From positions 64,001 to 128,000 of the forward strand of contig JACVTC010000089.1 of NCBI GenBank assembly GCA_016946835.1: a stretch of DNA of 64,000 nt, read 5' to 3'. The notes beneath the pieces are model-generated. The model ran no database searches, was not told the origin of the DNA, and was given only the letters and a program-made list of their open reading frames with translations. The stretch comes from Neocallimastix lanati (nom. inval.) (taxonomy: Eukaryota > Neocallimastigomycota > Neocallimastigomycetes > Neocallimastigales > Neocallimastigaceae). Positions within the stretch are counted from its first letter, which is position 1; every line of letters begins with the position of its first letter. The position numbers and the translations under genes were made by a program. This document shows, piece after piece, positions 25,256 through 39,973 of this stretch.

Positions 25256-26155
25256 TTGCTGCAATTAAAATTTCTGAATAATAATATAATGATTTATAAA
25301 TTAAAACAGTTATCTATACTAAATAAAATTGAAATGTATAGGAAAAATATTTATCTTTTTTTATTTCTTGTTGTGGCGAAGATAAACAATCTTTTGAACA
25401 TTGGATTTTTAAATGCGATGCTCTTGCATCTTTTTAGATGGAATTCTTTAAATTTCATCGATGATCTCTATGTTTTATTCCTTAGAAAGATTAGAGTGTT
25501 TAATCCTCTTTCTTCCTATGACTCTATTTCTAATTTTGAAGATTATATCAATCATTATATATACTTGTTCCTTCTTGGTGGGACTTTAGTTTTAAATGAG
25601 CTACATTTCGATAGTGGGGAACAGAGACAATTAAATGAACTACTTTTCAAAGGTTCTTCTGAGTTCACCTGTTCCAAAAATTGTGGGCTTGGCGGAATTC
25701 TTAATAAGAGCAATACCTATCATAAGTAGTTCGTTTGAGCTATTATTTGATAGGTATTGCAAAATACCAAACTTATCCAAGAGCGTCGACGTCGTACTGA
25801 TAAGGCATAATGATAATACAGGATCAGCATCTATTTCTACGAAGGATGAATCTCGCCCTAGTAGTTCAATAAATGATGAATATAGGGAGAGTTTAGTGGA
25901 CACCACACCATCTATTTTAAAGATGTTACTTCTAGGTTTTATTTCTTTTTTTATTTGTTAGGAAGGGAAAAATTCCCGCATAGTACAACTTGCCGAAATA
26001 CATAGTATTTTCGAGCTTTTTTATTTTTTTTTTTTTTTTTATTTTTTAAATTTTTTATTTTTAATTTCAAATGTACTTTTCACCTACATGTTTTTTTTAA
26101 AATAAAATTAATAAAGTTTTGGAAGTGTATTCTCTTCCCTGTCTAAAAAAAAAAA
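25256..26155 (+). pseudogene. 5'-truncated LINE 3' end (copy 1)
   Basis: This fragment carries the C-terminal part of a LINE ORF and its 3' UTR. The cysteine/histidine knuckle is readable at about 25370-25435 (CCGEDKQSFEHWIFKC), then a conserved block LLGGTLVLNELHFDSGEQRQLNELL (25567-25650) and AEFLIRAIPIISSSF (25692-25736) in another frame. Frameshifts fall near 25436 and between 25650 and 25690. The 3' UTR ends AATAAAG...CTGTCT plus an A tract (26145-26155). Parallel blocks recur in copies at 26360-27004 and, on the minus strand, 28829-29700. It differs in sequence from the intact LINE at 58410 but has the same layout. Confidence 0.78.
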
Positions 26156-26359
26156 GAATCTTTTTTAATTTAATTCGTCTAATAATATATACAAAGGTTA
26201 ACACAATAAAATGATATTAATTTCTATATTTAATAAATAAAATTTAAAACTTTTATACTATTGAAATTGTTAAAGAAGAATAATATAAATTGAATAAAAC
26301 ATATAATATATATAATAATAAAAATAAATAAATGGAAAATTACAGAAATAAATCTTTGC

Positions 26360-27004
26360 CTTTTTTTAGATGATCTCTTTTTGAAGTTTGCAATGATAAT
26401 TGAACAAAAATTCTTGGATGTTTCTTTAGATTCAGAAAAGGATTATGATAATAATTTTTATTACTATATATTGAGTGCTCTTCTTGGGGGGGGGGGGGCG
26501 TTCAATATATGAAAAAATTAAACTTAATGATGGGGAGCAAAGACAATTAGTTGACAATATTTTTAAACAAAGTTCAACTTCGTCGATTGTTTCGTATTTT
26601 GTGGGGATTGCGGAGTTTCTAACAAACGTAATTCCTTTAATTTGTCGATCTTTTAGATTGATGATGAAATGGTATTCCGTTGAATCTACTGTTGCCAAGA
26701 TCGTCGACGTCGAAATGATAAGGCATGGATTTTCACCTCCTGGTGAAGAAATTAATGCAGATTCGTTAAATAATACTAATAATGAAATTATTACTCGCAA
26801 TAATGGACGTGGTGTTATTATCGATGAATGGGAAAAATTAGAGGCTATTGCTTCTAACGCACTTTTATAATTTTATAATATATAATATTTTATTTCATGT
26901 ATTTTATTTTTTTTTTCTTTCTTTATAATCGTGTAATTTTATTATTATTATTACAAATTAAATAAAGTTTTCTCAAAGTCTAACAAAAAAAAAAAAAAAA
27001 AAAA
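26360..27004 (+). pseudogene. 5'-truncated LINE 3' end (copy 2), with a G13 run
   Basis: The C-terminal LINE coding fragment shows the same blocks as copy 1: LDDLFLKF, an LLGG box, NDGEQRQLVDNIFKQ (about 26530-26570), then AEFLTNVIPLICRSFRLMMKWYS and a tail ending at 26870. The LLGG box is a run of 13 G (26486-26498), which shifts the frame between the upstream and downstream coding. The 3' UTR has AATAAAG (26960) and ends in poly(A) (26985-27004), continuing into (AAAT)n that may have grown from the tail. The 5' boundary is approximate. Confidence 0.78.
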
Positions 27005-27035
<31 letters not shown>

Positions 27036-27151
27036 AAATTAAGTAACCCCATATTTATTATCCATCGATAAATCAATAAAAATTTTAAATACATTATGAA
27101 AATATATTTTGTGGTAATAATTATTATTGATACTTTTTGTTTTTAATAATA

Positions 27152-27214
<63 letters not shown>

Positions 27215-27218
<4 letters not shown>

Positions 27219-27815
27219 GAAATATCATTTTTAATATCAGAACTGTCATTGCTATTTTTATTTGCTAAATTATTTTTTATTTCAAAATTATTTACTAATT
27301 CATAAGGATCCCAACCTGCAGAAATCATTTTCTTAAAAATACCAGCTTCACTTTTAGCGTCAACAATGGCTGAATGATGGCTACCACCAAATTGAGAAAA
27401 ATCAAGTTTACATTCTTCAATTGCTAATGATAATTTAAAAAAAGGACAATATTTTCCTGTAAATAAACTATATTCATACTGTAAATCAAAATATGCCGGG
27501 TAACCATCTGGTTCAGGTGGTAAAATATTTTCTCTTTCCAGTGCATCTGGTATAACTGGATTAAAATCACGAGTTCCCCAGGATACAAAACGAGCATTTT
27601 CTGTAGTAATATTATGTTTATTTAAAAATACTAAAAAGCTTTCCCATGCTTCTTTAAATGTAGGAGCTTTATCCACAGTTTCCTATTTGTAAAAAATGTA
27701 ATAAAAAATAAAATATTAATATTATATATATATATATATATTTAATTTGTGAAATACTCAATAATACGAATATATATTATTTTATTTAAAAATTTAAAAA
27801 TTTTATTACAATTTA

Positions 27816-27871
<56 letters not shown>

Positions 27872-28555
27872 TTAAGATATAATGAATTTAACTAAATTAA
27901 AAATTAATTTTCCTTTACCTGTTTAATTCCTGTTAAATCGGTACAAATCTTTGTTAAAGTTGGATTTATAACTGGTTTAACGTATTGTTGAAATTCCGCA
28001 ACATCTTCTAATTTTCTTTTTTCTGGTATATATTTTACAATTTGACAACCAATTTCAATAATCTATATTTTGATATAAAAATCGAATGTATATGAATATA
28101 AATGAATATATATATCATTTTAATTTTTAATGATATTGTTAAGATATTTAAATTTTTAATTTTGTAAATCTTATCTAATTGAAATTATTTAATGCATATA
28201 TATATCATTACATTTATAAATTAAACATGAATAAAATAAATATTACCTCTGAACGTTCTTTTTCTATTGGGTTATAACATGTCCATTCCAAATCTACAAC
28301 AATGAAATATTTAACTAATTTCATTTTCTTTTTACATTCTTCATCTTTTTGATTCTCTATTTCTCTTAATTTTTCTTCTTGTTCTCTCTTAATTCTTCTT
28401 TTTTCTTTTTTTGATAATTTTTTTAATTTTTGGTTTTTATTATTAAGTTCTTTTGATTTTAATAAAGCTTCCTTTTTCTTTAACTTCTTACTTTTTTTTC
28501 TATTTTTAATAATTGACTCACTTTTTGTTTCTTTTAGTGTTTTTTGTTGTTTCAT
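27215..28555 (-). CDS. ERI1: ERI1-type DEDDh 3'-5' exoribonuclease
   Basis: Three exons on the minus strand encode 306 aa: 28555-28247, 28062-27919 and 27682-27215. Residues 1-80 are a Lys/Arg/Glu-rich, probably coiled or RNA-binding extension. The exonuclease fold follows, with all catalytic positions visible: D88 and E90 in VVDLEWTC, D190 in SWGTRDF, H254 and D259 in GGSHHSAIVDA. ERI1-family enzymes trim the 3' ends of 5.8S rRNA, histone mRNA stem-loops or small RNAs; which substrate applies here cannot be told from sequence. No SAP domain is evident. The sequence after the last motif is Asn/Ser-rich and short. (ATT)n and TA-repeat tracts flank the gene and lie in its introns. Confidence 0.88.
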
Positions 28556-28828
28556 TTTAAATACTTTTTATATATATCTTTTTCCTTTCAATTAAAATTT
28601 ACTTCAAAATGTTATTTATTTTTCTTATTTTTTACTCATAAATAATAAAAATTTAAAAAAAAAAAATTTTTTTTAAAAAAAAAAAAAACATAAATTTAAA
28701 ATAAATTAATTTTCCAATCAATTTCTTAATTTTAAAAAATAAATTTTTAAATTATTTCATTTTTTTGATAATATTTATTTAAAAAAAATATGATTAAAAA
28801 TTAAATTGAGATATACGTTTTGCTAATT

Positions 28829-29700
28829 TTTTTTTTTTTTTTTTAGAGTAGAAAGAGAATATAATCTCATTGCTTTATTTATTAATTATTAAAATATTAA
28901 TATATTATTTATTTTTTAATGAAGATATATAATATAAATATATCAAGAAAAAAAAAAAAAAAAAAATACAAAAGAATATATTAAAAATGTATCAAAAAAA
29001 AAAAAAAATATTATATAATGAATCAAGATCATTTATACTAAAAATATTTAATAAAATAAAACAAAGAGGTAACATCTGTAAAGTAAATAGTGTGTTGATC
29101 ACTAAACTTTTCCTTGAACCAAGTGAAATATTATTAGGAGATTCAATTTCCATAGATTCGTTGTGTGAAGAATGATTATTACTATTTGTGTAAGATGTAC
29201 TAATAATATAGAAGGGTTAGTTATAGAGGTTCTTCTTTGCCATATCGGTTAGATTTTGACTCTTCTGGTTATGAAGAGGGTTTTTTTTTATATACTAATT
29301 AAAAAGTAACTCAAGAGAACTATAAATGACTGGTATAGTATTAGTATGGTAATCCGTGAAGCTAACTATATGAGCATTAGACCTAGAACTTCTTCAATAG
29401 AAGTTCTTTTAAATGTCTTTGTTCACCAGTAATGAATTATAACTCATCTAAAGCTAAAGTTTCACCAAGAAGGAACATAAAAATATATTCATTAATTTGC
29501 TTTTCACAATCTAAAAAAGGTGAATAGTTAGAAAACAAGGATAATTTCTTTATTTTACTTCAAAACAAAATAAAATGGTCATTGAAGAAATTCAATGATT
29601 TTGATCTAGCATTAAATAAAAATGATATAATGCACATATATCTACATTTTAAAGGCAATATCCGTTTAAATCCTAAACTAAGTTTAGTGTATTTACAACT
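28829..29700 (-). pseudogene. 5'-truncated LINE 3' end (copy 3, antisense)
   Basis: On the minus strand this repeats the organisation of copies 1 and 2. SKSLNFFNDHFILF (about 29600-29560) matches copy 1 WNSLNFIDDLYVLF. It is followed by FMFLLGETLALDEL and TGEQRHLKELLLKKF (about 29480-29385). The 3' UTR end, TATTCTCTTTCTACTCT plus A tract, appears on the plus strand as T17 then AGAGTAGAAAG at about 28828-28850, near-identical to the end of copy 1. Stops and shifts are frequent. The plus-strand 62-codon frame at 28987-29175 is an antisense artefact. The upstream (5') limit is uncertain. Confidence 0.72.
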
Positions 29701-30108
29701 ATAAAAAAAAAGGTATTAAAGGGACTAACTATAATAAACAAAATTCATTTACACAAGAACTTTATTCAATTGAGATAATAAATCATATTAAATATAAATA
29801 TTTATATTTAAGAATGATAAAAAAATTTTTTCATTTTTTTTTTCCTTTTTAAATTTTGAATAACAATTAATTATATTAAATATAAATATTTATATTTAAT
29901 AATAATTAATTTCTTTTTTTATTTTTAATTTTTTTTTTTTTTTTTTTTTTTTTTTGAAATATTATATTGAAATAATTATAATATATATAATAATTCATAT
30001 AATATTTTTATTTATTTCAGTTTTAAAATTAATAATTAAATTATACATAATTAAATAAATAATAGTATTAATAATAATAAAATAAATATAGTCAATAATT
30101 ATAAGAAA

Positions 30109-30140
<32 letters not shown>

Positions 30141-30504
30141 ATATATGTATTATTTTTAATACATATCTTAATTATTAAAGATTTATATAGGCTATTGATT
30201 TTACAAGTACTGTTTTGTACTGTTTTTTTAATCAAATTTTAATAAATTATATGGTTTTGTTTAAAATTGCTTGTTGTATTTATATATTTTTTAAAACGAA
30301 AATTATCAATATTTGCAAAAAATAAATAACTTAATAATTTTTTCTTTTCTTTTCTTTCTTTCTTTTTTTCTTTCTTTATATAAAATTATGTTTATTATTT
30401 TATTATATTTTATTTATTGATTAAAATTATTTGCAAATATATAAATATGTTTTTAAATATTTATATTAAATAATAATATATTATTACTATTGTTGCTGTT
30501 ATTT
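29701..30504. other. Intergenic, AT-rich
   Basis: Poly(T) runs, TA repeats (30115-30140) and the 3' flank of the transcription-factor gene. No gene is seen. Confidence 0.65.
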
Positions 30505-34563
<4,059 letters not shown>

Positions 34564-36354
34564 CTTTATATTTATATATTTACTTTAATTGTATCAAAAA
34601 AAAAAAAATAAAATAAAATAAAATAAAATAAAATAAAAATAAAATAAAATAAAATAAAAATAAAAATAAAAATAAAAGTAAAAAATAAAAAATAAAAAAT
34701 AAAATCAAATAAATAAATAAATATTATTTTAATATTTATTTTTGTTCATTAAAGATTTAGTTTTATTTATTAGCTTTATAATATATATATAAATTAAAAA
34801 AAAATATGAAGGTTATTTCTAATATTTTAATTGTATTTTAAAATTGATTAATTTTTTTATATATTTTTCTTATATATAAGAAAGAGTATATATTCAACAA
34901 ATTTTATTTAAAATTAATACTACTTTTGTATTTTAGCAATAATACGATATCTAGTTTAAAATTTATTTCTCTAATTTCCCTTTATTGTTTAATTTAACAA
35001 GCATTTATGCAAAAAAAAATAAAATTATAATAATTAATTAATTAAAAATAGCATTTCAATGTCTTATATCTTATATTTAAATTATGATTTCTTATAAATA
35101 TTATTTTTAAAAACCACCTTTTTTTTTTTTTTTTTTTTACTTATTGTTGCTAAATAATAATTATCAATAATAATATTATAATTATATTCTTGTATGAATT
35201 ATTAAAAATAAATTTTTTTAATTAAGAGTTCAATGTTTTGAAATATTTATTAGTAATTACATATTCTTAAAATTATATGCTATTTTATAAAATTATATAA
35301 CTTTATAAAATTATATAACCTTTATAGTATTAATAGTCAATACTTATAAAAATTTACACCAGTATAATATTATTCTTTATGAATTTTTTGTATCAAAAAA
35401 TACTACTATACTAAAGAAAAATTTTCTTTTTTATTGAAATAAATGAAAGATCTTTTCTTTTATACTTTTTTAGAATTTTTAAATATTTCCATTTAAATAT
35501 AGAAATTAGTAAATATATATATAATTAATTATTTAAATTAAAAAAAAAAAAAAAAAAAAAAAATTAATTTTAATTAAAAAAAAAATATTACAAACATGTA
35601 GAATCGGATAAAAAATCAATGAAGTTTATAATACATATATAATAAATAAATTTTAAATATATATTAAACATTTGTAAACCATAATTTTCTAAAATAACTA
35701 ATTTCAAATTAGTTCAACATAAAATCAATAAGACTGTTAATAATGATATTCATAGTTTTTCTATTAATGAAGCAAATTTTAATTTTAATAAAAAATATAG
35801 AATCATGCTAATATTAAATTTCATTTAAATTAGAATAAAAATACTAAAATAAAGTTTTATCAGTACAGATAATTTGACTGAATATATTAAATTAAATTTT
35901 TTCTGTTTTATTAAAGTTTTATTAGAGATAAATTATAACTTTACACAAAATATATTATAAATATATTTATAAATATAAATTAATTATATTATAAATAGAA
36001 AAAGCCACATTTCATTATCTTTCTTCAAAATTTAGATTTTAAAAATAATTTAATACTTTGCCTTTTAATTATAATGTATAATAAGTTAAATATATTAATA
36101 ATTAAAAAGTTATTTTTAATTATTAATATAAGATGATAAAAAGTAGGTTGATTTTTAATGTTTGGAATGACATATACTTAATTAAGGTTATAATATTATA
36201 ACCTTAATTAATTTAGTTCAATCCAAAATAATTTAATTTTATTTAATTTTAACCTTAGTTGATTTAAGGTTATATTATAATTGAATAACAATTAAATATG
36301 CAATTTAACCAATTATTATAATAAAAACGTTTTTTTATATAAATGTAAAAAAAT

Positions 36355-36385
<31 letters not shown>

Positions 36386-36979
36386 TACTAATTGTAATTG
36401 AATTTTATTAATTTATTAATTTAAAGTTATATTATAAAATTAAGGTTATTAAGGAAAAATAATAAGTAACGTTTATCTTTTTTTTTTTTATATTTTTTTT
36501 TGAAATCTTAATAATATTGCGGTTTGTATCGTTGTATTAAATTTTTAATTAATAAATAAACCAAAATAATCGGAACTTTAAAAAATTATCAAATAATACC
36601 TTTTTTTTTTTTTTTTTTTAAATTTATATTATTATTATATACTATTAAAAAAAAAAAAAAAAAAAAGCAATATTCTTATTAAATATAATTTATTTAATTA
36701 TACTTCATATTTTTAATTTTACTTTACAATTACTTTTATTAACACTTTTTATTTTTTATTTTTCTACTTATTATAATATTTATAATGTTTGTATATATTT
36801 TAATTATAATAAATCAATATAATATAATAAAATAAAATAAAAAAATATAATTCATTAAACATATTAAATAAAAATATTAATACAAATAAATTTAAATTAA
36901 ATTTTATATGTATTTATAATAAAATATCAATCATTTAAAATATTTAACATATATATAATGTTTAAAATTATATTATATA
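34564..36979. other. Intergenic, AT-rich, containing a perfect 34-bp palindrome
   Basis: It holds the 5' flank of the transcription-factor gene, (TAAAA)n at 34600-34710, several long A and T runs, the palindrome at 36178-36211 and related AAGGTTATATTATAA motifs to about 36450. No gene is seen. Confidence 0.65.
36178..36211. repeat. Perfect 34-bp palindrome
   Basis: The left half, TTAATTAAGGTTATAAT, is followed without spacer by its exact reverse complement. Similar AGGTTATATTATAA segments occur at about 36273 and 36422. It could form a cruciform, be the tip of a decayed inverted-repeat element, or bind a dimeric protein; no choice can be made. Confidence 0.9.
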
Positions 36980-37480
36980 TGATAAGAATGTACTAAATAA
37001 TGCATTCTTAATTAAATCTACGATTTATTTCTAATACATTATGTGTACATTATTATTTTTGTACTTTAATAAATTTTTAAATTCAAAGATTAAAAATTAG
37101 ATCAAAAATTATATTAAACTTTATAATTTTTATATTAAATCTTATATTAATAGTAATATTTTTATATATTTAAAACTTATATTAACAATATTAATAATAA
37201 ATCTTATTTTTTTATTTTTATATTAATAATGAAAATTTGTATTAATAATATTTTTATATATTGATAATTAAAAATTTATATATTATATTTTAACTTTTAT
37301 TATAAAATTTTATATCGAAATGTTTTATTTTATATTGAAAAATATTTTATTTTATTAAAAACCTTTATATTAGAATAGTATTTTTATTTTTATTTGAATA
37401 TTTTAACAGATTGTAATAAAAATTTTAGCCAATTAAATAAATTCTTATTAGTAATATTTTAGATATTTTTAAATAAATAA

Positions 37481-37562
<82 letters not shown>

Positions 37563-37659
37563 AATTTGATAAAATAAATTTATAAATAAAAATAATAAAT
37601 AAATAAATAAAATTTGTGTTTCTTACTTTATTTTTATTTAATTCTCTAAAACCTTAACA
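36980..37659 (+). repeat. 5' LTR of the young Ty3 element
   Basis: 680 bp, TG...CA. It includes an uninterrupted 78-nt A tract (37483-37560). It should hold the promoter (U3) and poly(A) site (R). Confidence 0.95.
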
Positions 37660-37665
37660 TTTATA

Positions 37666-37682
37666 TGGTGGAGATATCGGGG
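37666..37682 (+). promoter_or_regulatory. Candidate tRNA primer-binding site
   Basis: TGGTGGAGATATCGGGG starts 6 nt after the 5' LTR. It begins with TGG, which would pair with a tRNA 3' CCA. The tRNA isotype could not be matched from memory, so the exact extent is tentative. Confidence 0.5.
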
Positions 37683-39040
37683 AATTAAATAGAAATAATA
37701 GTAAATAACATAGATTTTTTTTTATTTTTTTTATTTTATATTGATAAACAAGTAAGTCGTTAATCCTTTGATTAACCTATGGCGCTTGTTTGATATATAT
37801 ATAAAAAAAAATTTTTTTAAATAAGTAAAATTAAGATTCTAAAAAAACAAATTTTGTAAAATTATAACAAGGAGCGGATAGAGCTCATACACAGTGTATT
37901 CTCAGATAGCAACAAATTAACTCTATTCATAGTAGGTTATTGAATAGTAGTTAATTTGGAGATTAATTGGAAAGTAGACGAAGGTATTTGGTTACCGACC
38001 CGGTAATAATAGTTCAGCCTTCAACGTTTCAACACACGAAGGTGCGGGTACTTTCCAAGCACTGGCGAATAAGGAGCTTACGTCACCGAAGGCGTAAGAT
38101 TGTTTTTTTTTATATATATTTTTTTACTTTTCTTTGTGCTAGTTATAAGGCACTTTATTATATAAAGTATCAGACTTTGGCTAACTTCGCCATTTAAATT
38201 TTTTTTTATTTTTTTTATTACTGATACTTTATTTGTTTAATAATTCCTGTAAAAGAATCTTAATTTACTTGAAAATATTGTGTTTTTAGTTAATTTTTAT
38301 TAGTTAATAAAAATATTATTGAATACTTTTAAAATTTTTTTTATTCCGTACATAGATTATCGGATTAAGTTTATCCTACATAGTAATTGGGCTAGTAGGC
38401 TCTGAACTGCTATATTTTATATTGAATATAGTAATCGTGGCACACGCGTGGCATGACACCATTAGGTAAGCTGCACGTCAGACAGTGTGTACTATCAGAT
38501 TGTACGACAATAAAGATTATTTTTTTGTATTTAATAATTATAATTAATTAATAATTTTATTAGCTATAACAATACAATATTTATCGTTTAAAAAGAAAAA
38601 TTTTTGAAAGGTGAAAATAATAAATAAAACTTTGCTTCTAAATTTATTACTACAAATATACTAAATTACAAAATTCAAGTGGTCGATAAAGGTTTCGAGC
38701 TTGAAAAATATTCTATTGAGTTGTCGATAAAGATTTCGAACTTAAAATTATTCTATTGAGTTGTCGATAAAGATTTCGAACTTAAAAATTATTCTTAATA
38801 AAGTAGTCGAAAAGAACCTCGTGCTTTATAATTTCTACTAAGTTGTCGATAAGGATTTCGAGCTTATATCTACTAAAGAAAGCAAATAAAATTATTATTT
38901 TCAAAAGTTACTAAAATATATTGTTTTAAAAATTGATTCGATATTAAATTACCTATTAAATTATATTTTTAAAGTTGTATTTCCAAATTTATTCTTATTT
39001 AATCACCTCATTAATATACAACAAGAAATATTTAAACAAA
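37683..39040 (+). other. Untranslated leader of the Ty3 element
   Basis: About 1.4 kb lies between primer site and gag. The part at 37860-38100 has more balanced composition, with potential stems such as CTTACG...CGTAAG at about 38077-38098. A second structured stretch lies at 38390-38520, and the 40-bp tandem repeat at 38679-38880. Such leaders usually hold packaging and dimerisation signals. The 76-codon frame at 37967 begins with TTG and is not supported. Confidence 0.6.
38679..38880 (+). repeat. Five tandem copies of a 40-bp repeat in the Ty3 leader
   Basis: Copies begin at about 38680, 38721, 38761, 38802 and 38842, each with a core like GTCGATAAAGATTTCGAACT. The even 40-41-bp spacing and the position just upstream of gag suggest an RNA or protein binding array, for example for packaging. 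That role is inference. Confidence 0.85.
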
Positions 39041-39952
39041 ATGTCCAAGGAAACAACTTTGAGCTTTAAAGAATTGAAAAAAGAATTAAGAGATATTGTG
39101 AAACTTAGCAAGGACAATTTAGATATTAAGTCCTGGGCTACTGAATTAAAACTTTGGATCAAGATACAAGGTATTACAGATCCAGAAACAATATTTAATG
39201 CTTGTTTACTTACCAGCTCTGGTGAAGTACAACGCGTTATTGAAGATTTGGGAGAAGATAGTGATGATGAAAGTGATGATTCATCAGATGAAGAAGAAGA
39301 TGATGATGAAGAAGAAAATGTTGATGATGATATTAAATTTCCTTCCCTTGAAAAAATTATTTCAAGTCTTGAAAATTTTTACGGTATTAAAGAAGACCAA
39401 AATTTACTTCTTAAAGAACTTCGTGCAATGCGAATTAAAAGAAACGAAAAGATTAAAGACTTTAATGTAAGATATAGAACTTTGTACACTAAACTTGATA
39501 AAAAGAGAAGAAAGCGCATTGGTGTACTAGATTATATTGATTCTATTCAAAATAATTATGAAGCCTGGAAGAAATTATCCCTTAAAGATGATATAAGTAT
39601 GGATAAAGCTTTCAAAATTGCCGAGAAAGTAGATAGACTTTCTGTAAGGAACAATAATATTAATACCTATAATGTTAATAATTCCCAACATAATCAAAAT
39701 AATCAAAACAGTACTACTTCAAGACTTTATCCTAAAAGAAGAAACGAAACTTTCCAAACAAATCAAACAAATAATAAACCGAAACCTCAAGATATTATAG
39801 AAGAATCAACCCAGAAAATGAGAAATTTATCCGTTAAAACTTGCTTCTTCTGTAAGGAAGAAGGTCATTACTCATACTATTGCCCTCAATTAAATAAGAT
39901 TATGGAAAAAAATAAAAAAGAAATATATTCCAAAAAGTCTTTAAACTTCTAA
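39041..39952 (+). CDS. gag: Gag of the young Ty3 element
   Basis: The 303-aa nucleocapsid/capsid precursor starts at ATG 39041 (MSKETTLSF), preceded by an A-rich leader; the frame is open further upstream but lacks a better start. A capsid-like helical region flanks a strongly acidic tract (about residues 72-95, mostly D/E/S). Near the C-terminus is one CCHC knuckle, CFFCKEEGHYSYYC (about 268-281), which binds the element's RNA. The gene ends at TAA 39950-39952, four codons after the first base of the slippery site. Most ribosomes should stop here and give excess Gag. Confidence 0.93.
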   Translation: MSKETTLSFKELKKELRDIVKLSKDNLDIKSWATELKLWIKIQGITDPETIFNACLLTSSGEVQRVIEDLGEDSDDESDDSSDEEEDDDEEENVDDDIKFPSLEKIISSLENFYGIKEDQNLLLKELRAMRIKRNEKIKDFNVRYRTLYTKLDKKRRKRIGVLDYIDSIQNNYEAWKKLSLKDDISMDKAFKIAEKVDRLSVRNNNINTYNVNNSQHNQNNQNSTTSRLYPKRRNETFQTNQTNNKPKPQDIIEESTQKMRNLSVKTCFFCKEEGHYSYYCPQLNKIMEKNKKEIYSKKSLNF

Positions 39953-39973
39953 ATGGGAGCAGAAGCACTCCCA
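39940..39973 (+). promoter_or_regulatory. -1 ribosomal frameshift signal between gag and pol
   Basis: The heptamer T TTA AAC (39940-39946) is in the gag frame as TCT TTA AAC, so it fits X XXY YYZ exactly. It is followed by a 7-nt spacer that contains the gag stop (39947-39953). Next comes a perfect 6-bp stem TGGGAG/CTCCCA (39954-39959 with 39968-39973) around an 8-nt loop. Slipping back one base makes the next codon start at 39946, in the frame of pol, which is then open to 43950. The slippery type is the one well known from coronaviruses; its use here is inferred from arrangement. Confidence 0.88.

Noticed and set aside
28987-29175. 62-codon plus-strand frame
   Set aside because: It lies antisense to a LINE tail whose coding blocks are on the minus strand.
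37967-38197. 76-codon frame in the Ty3 leader
   Set aside because: It begins with TTG, has no recognisable domain and overlaps probable RNA-signal sequence.
39905-39913. A AAA AAT as the gag-pol slippery site
   Set aside because: It is in phase, but slipping there leads straight into TAA at 39913-39915 in the pol frame. The T TTA AAC site avoids this.
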